A stretch of DNA of 64,000 nucleotides, taken from contig OZ244066.1 in assembly GCA_965215545.1 (NCBI GenBank), positions 124,001 to 188,000 of the forward strand. Reading direction: 5' to 3'. This DNA comes from MPNP01 sp965215545 (lineage in GTDB: Bacteria > Pseudomonadota > Alphaproteobacteria > Rhodobacterales > Rhodobacteraceae). A program made the position numbers and the translations under genes. The notes under the pieces are model-generated. The model did no database searches and had not been told where the DNA came from. It worked only from the letters and a program-made list of their open reading frames with translations. Of this stretch, positions 63,811 through 64,000 are shown piece by piece (positions within the stretch are counted from its first letter, which is position 1; each line of letters begins with the position of its first letter).

Positions 63811-64000
63811 CTGCAGGCCCGAAACGGGGATCAGCGGATCGTAGCGAACGCCACTCTGCGCTCGTCAGGGCACAGAAACGCCGGTTCAAGCCAGCCGGCG
63901 AGTCAGGGCGCCTTTGGCTGCCAGGATGGCCACGGAGAGTTTGATGACATCATGACCTGTGAATGACCATGGTGTCTGGATCTCGGTAAAAACAGGCCCT
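63811..64000. other. Window end, probable IS debris
   Basis: These 190 bases follow the TAACTGTTCAGG terminus and contain no recognisable gene. Confidence 0.4.

Noticed and set aside
1..64000. tRNA, rRNA and CRISPR arrays
   Set aside because: I looked for T-loop sequences (GGTTCGAATCC-like) with acceptor pairing, rRNA blocks and regularly spaced repeats and saw none; without a covariance search a tRNA could still be missed.

Overview
This is a GC-rich, gene-dense chromosomal segment from an alphaproteobacterium. That is inferred from the gene types, not from a search: a membrane-anchored CycM-type cytochrome c next to prephenate dehydratase, YejABEF, ClpS, a TrcR/DUF1013 cell-cycle regulator, Coq9, a short S21 protein, a tiny aa3-type cytochrome oxidase subunit IV, plant-type glutamate-cysteine ligase, the order uvrC-pgsA-moaD-moaE, and fabA-fabB-fabI. 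No rRNA, tRNA or CRISPR array was seen.

Layout. 1-10.8 kb: pheA (partial), cytochrome c, the Yej peptide ABC transporter split by an insert (ankyrin pseudogene, orphan AAA ATPase, RloB fragment), and a D-Ala-D-Ala carboxypeptidase. 11-12.7 kb: transposase debris and a RES/Xre toxin-antitoxin pair. 13-17.2 kb: core genes (HAD hydrolase, clpS, trcR, quinone oxidoreductase, coq9, rpsU). 17.2-21.5 kb: an AT-richer accessory patch with IS ends, two exported cysteine-rich proteins and a broken AlbA_2-type regulator. 21.8-26.3 kb: sulfopyruvate decarboxylase (comDE), a 2-hydroxyacid dehydrogenase, a GMC oxidoreductase and a beheaded TRAP permease. 26.3-27.3 kb: IS scars around a lone cox subunit IV. 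27.3-43.1 kb: housekeeping genes (MBL hydrolase, tsaC, yqgE, DsbD-like, moaB, UDG, alkD, pyrB-pyrC', plsY, gshA, rsmE, ubiA, moaE-moaD-pgsA-uvrC). 43.7-54.9 kb: hydrolase-OsmC fusion, a sugar isomerase/dehydrogenase pair, a complete TRAP transporter, two SDRs and an S49 peptidase. 55.1-56 kb: a second exported-protein element. 56-60.5 kb: an IlvD/Edd dehydratase and fabA-fabB-fabI. 60.6-64 kb: a VOC protein, then a decayed ATPase-nuclease pair and IS66-type debris.

The most notable discovery is a pair of about 0.91-kb mobile cassettes, 19029-19938 and 55081-55993. Each is bounded by 19-bp terminal inverted repeats and an 8-bp target duplication (AATAAAAT perfect; CAGCGTTG/CGGCGTTG 7 of 8). 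Each holds no transposase, only one gene with its own promoter. The gene encodes a secreted six-cysteine protein whose C-terminal third is nearly identical in both copies at DNA level while the N-terminal half differs. Each gene has a run of 12 C in the signal-peptide coding region. In the first copy the run puts the gene out of frame (OFF); in the second it is in frame (ON). Together these look like a transposable, phase-variable family of exported proteins. G/C runs of 9 or more were otherwise noticed only in accessory DNA: the RloB fragment, an IS scar, and the junction of the ATPase-nuclease pair.
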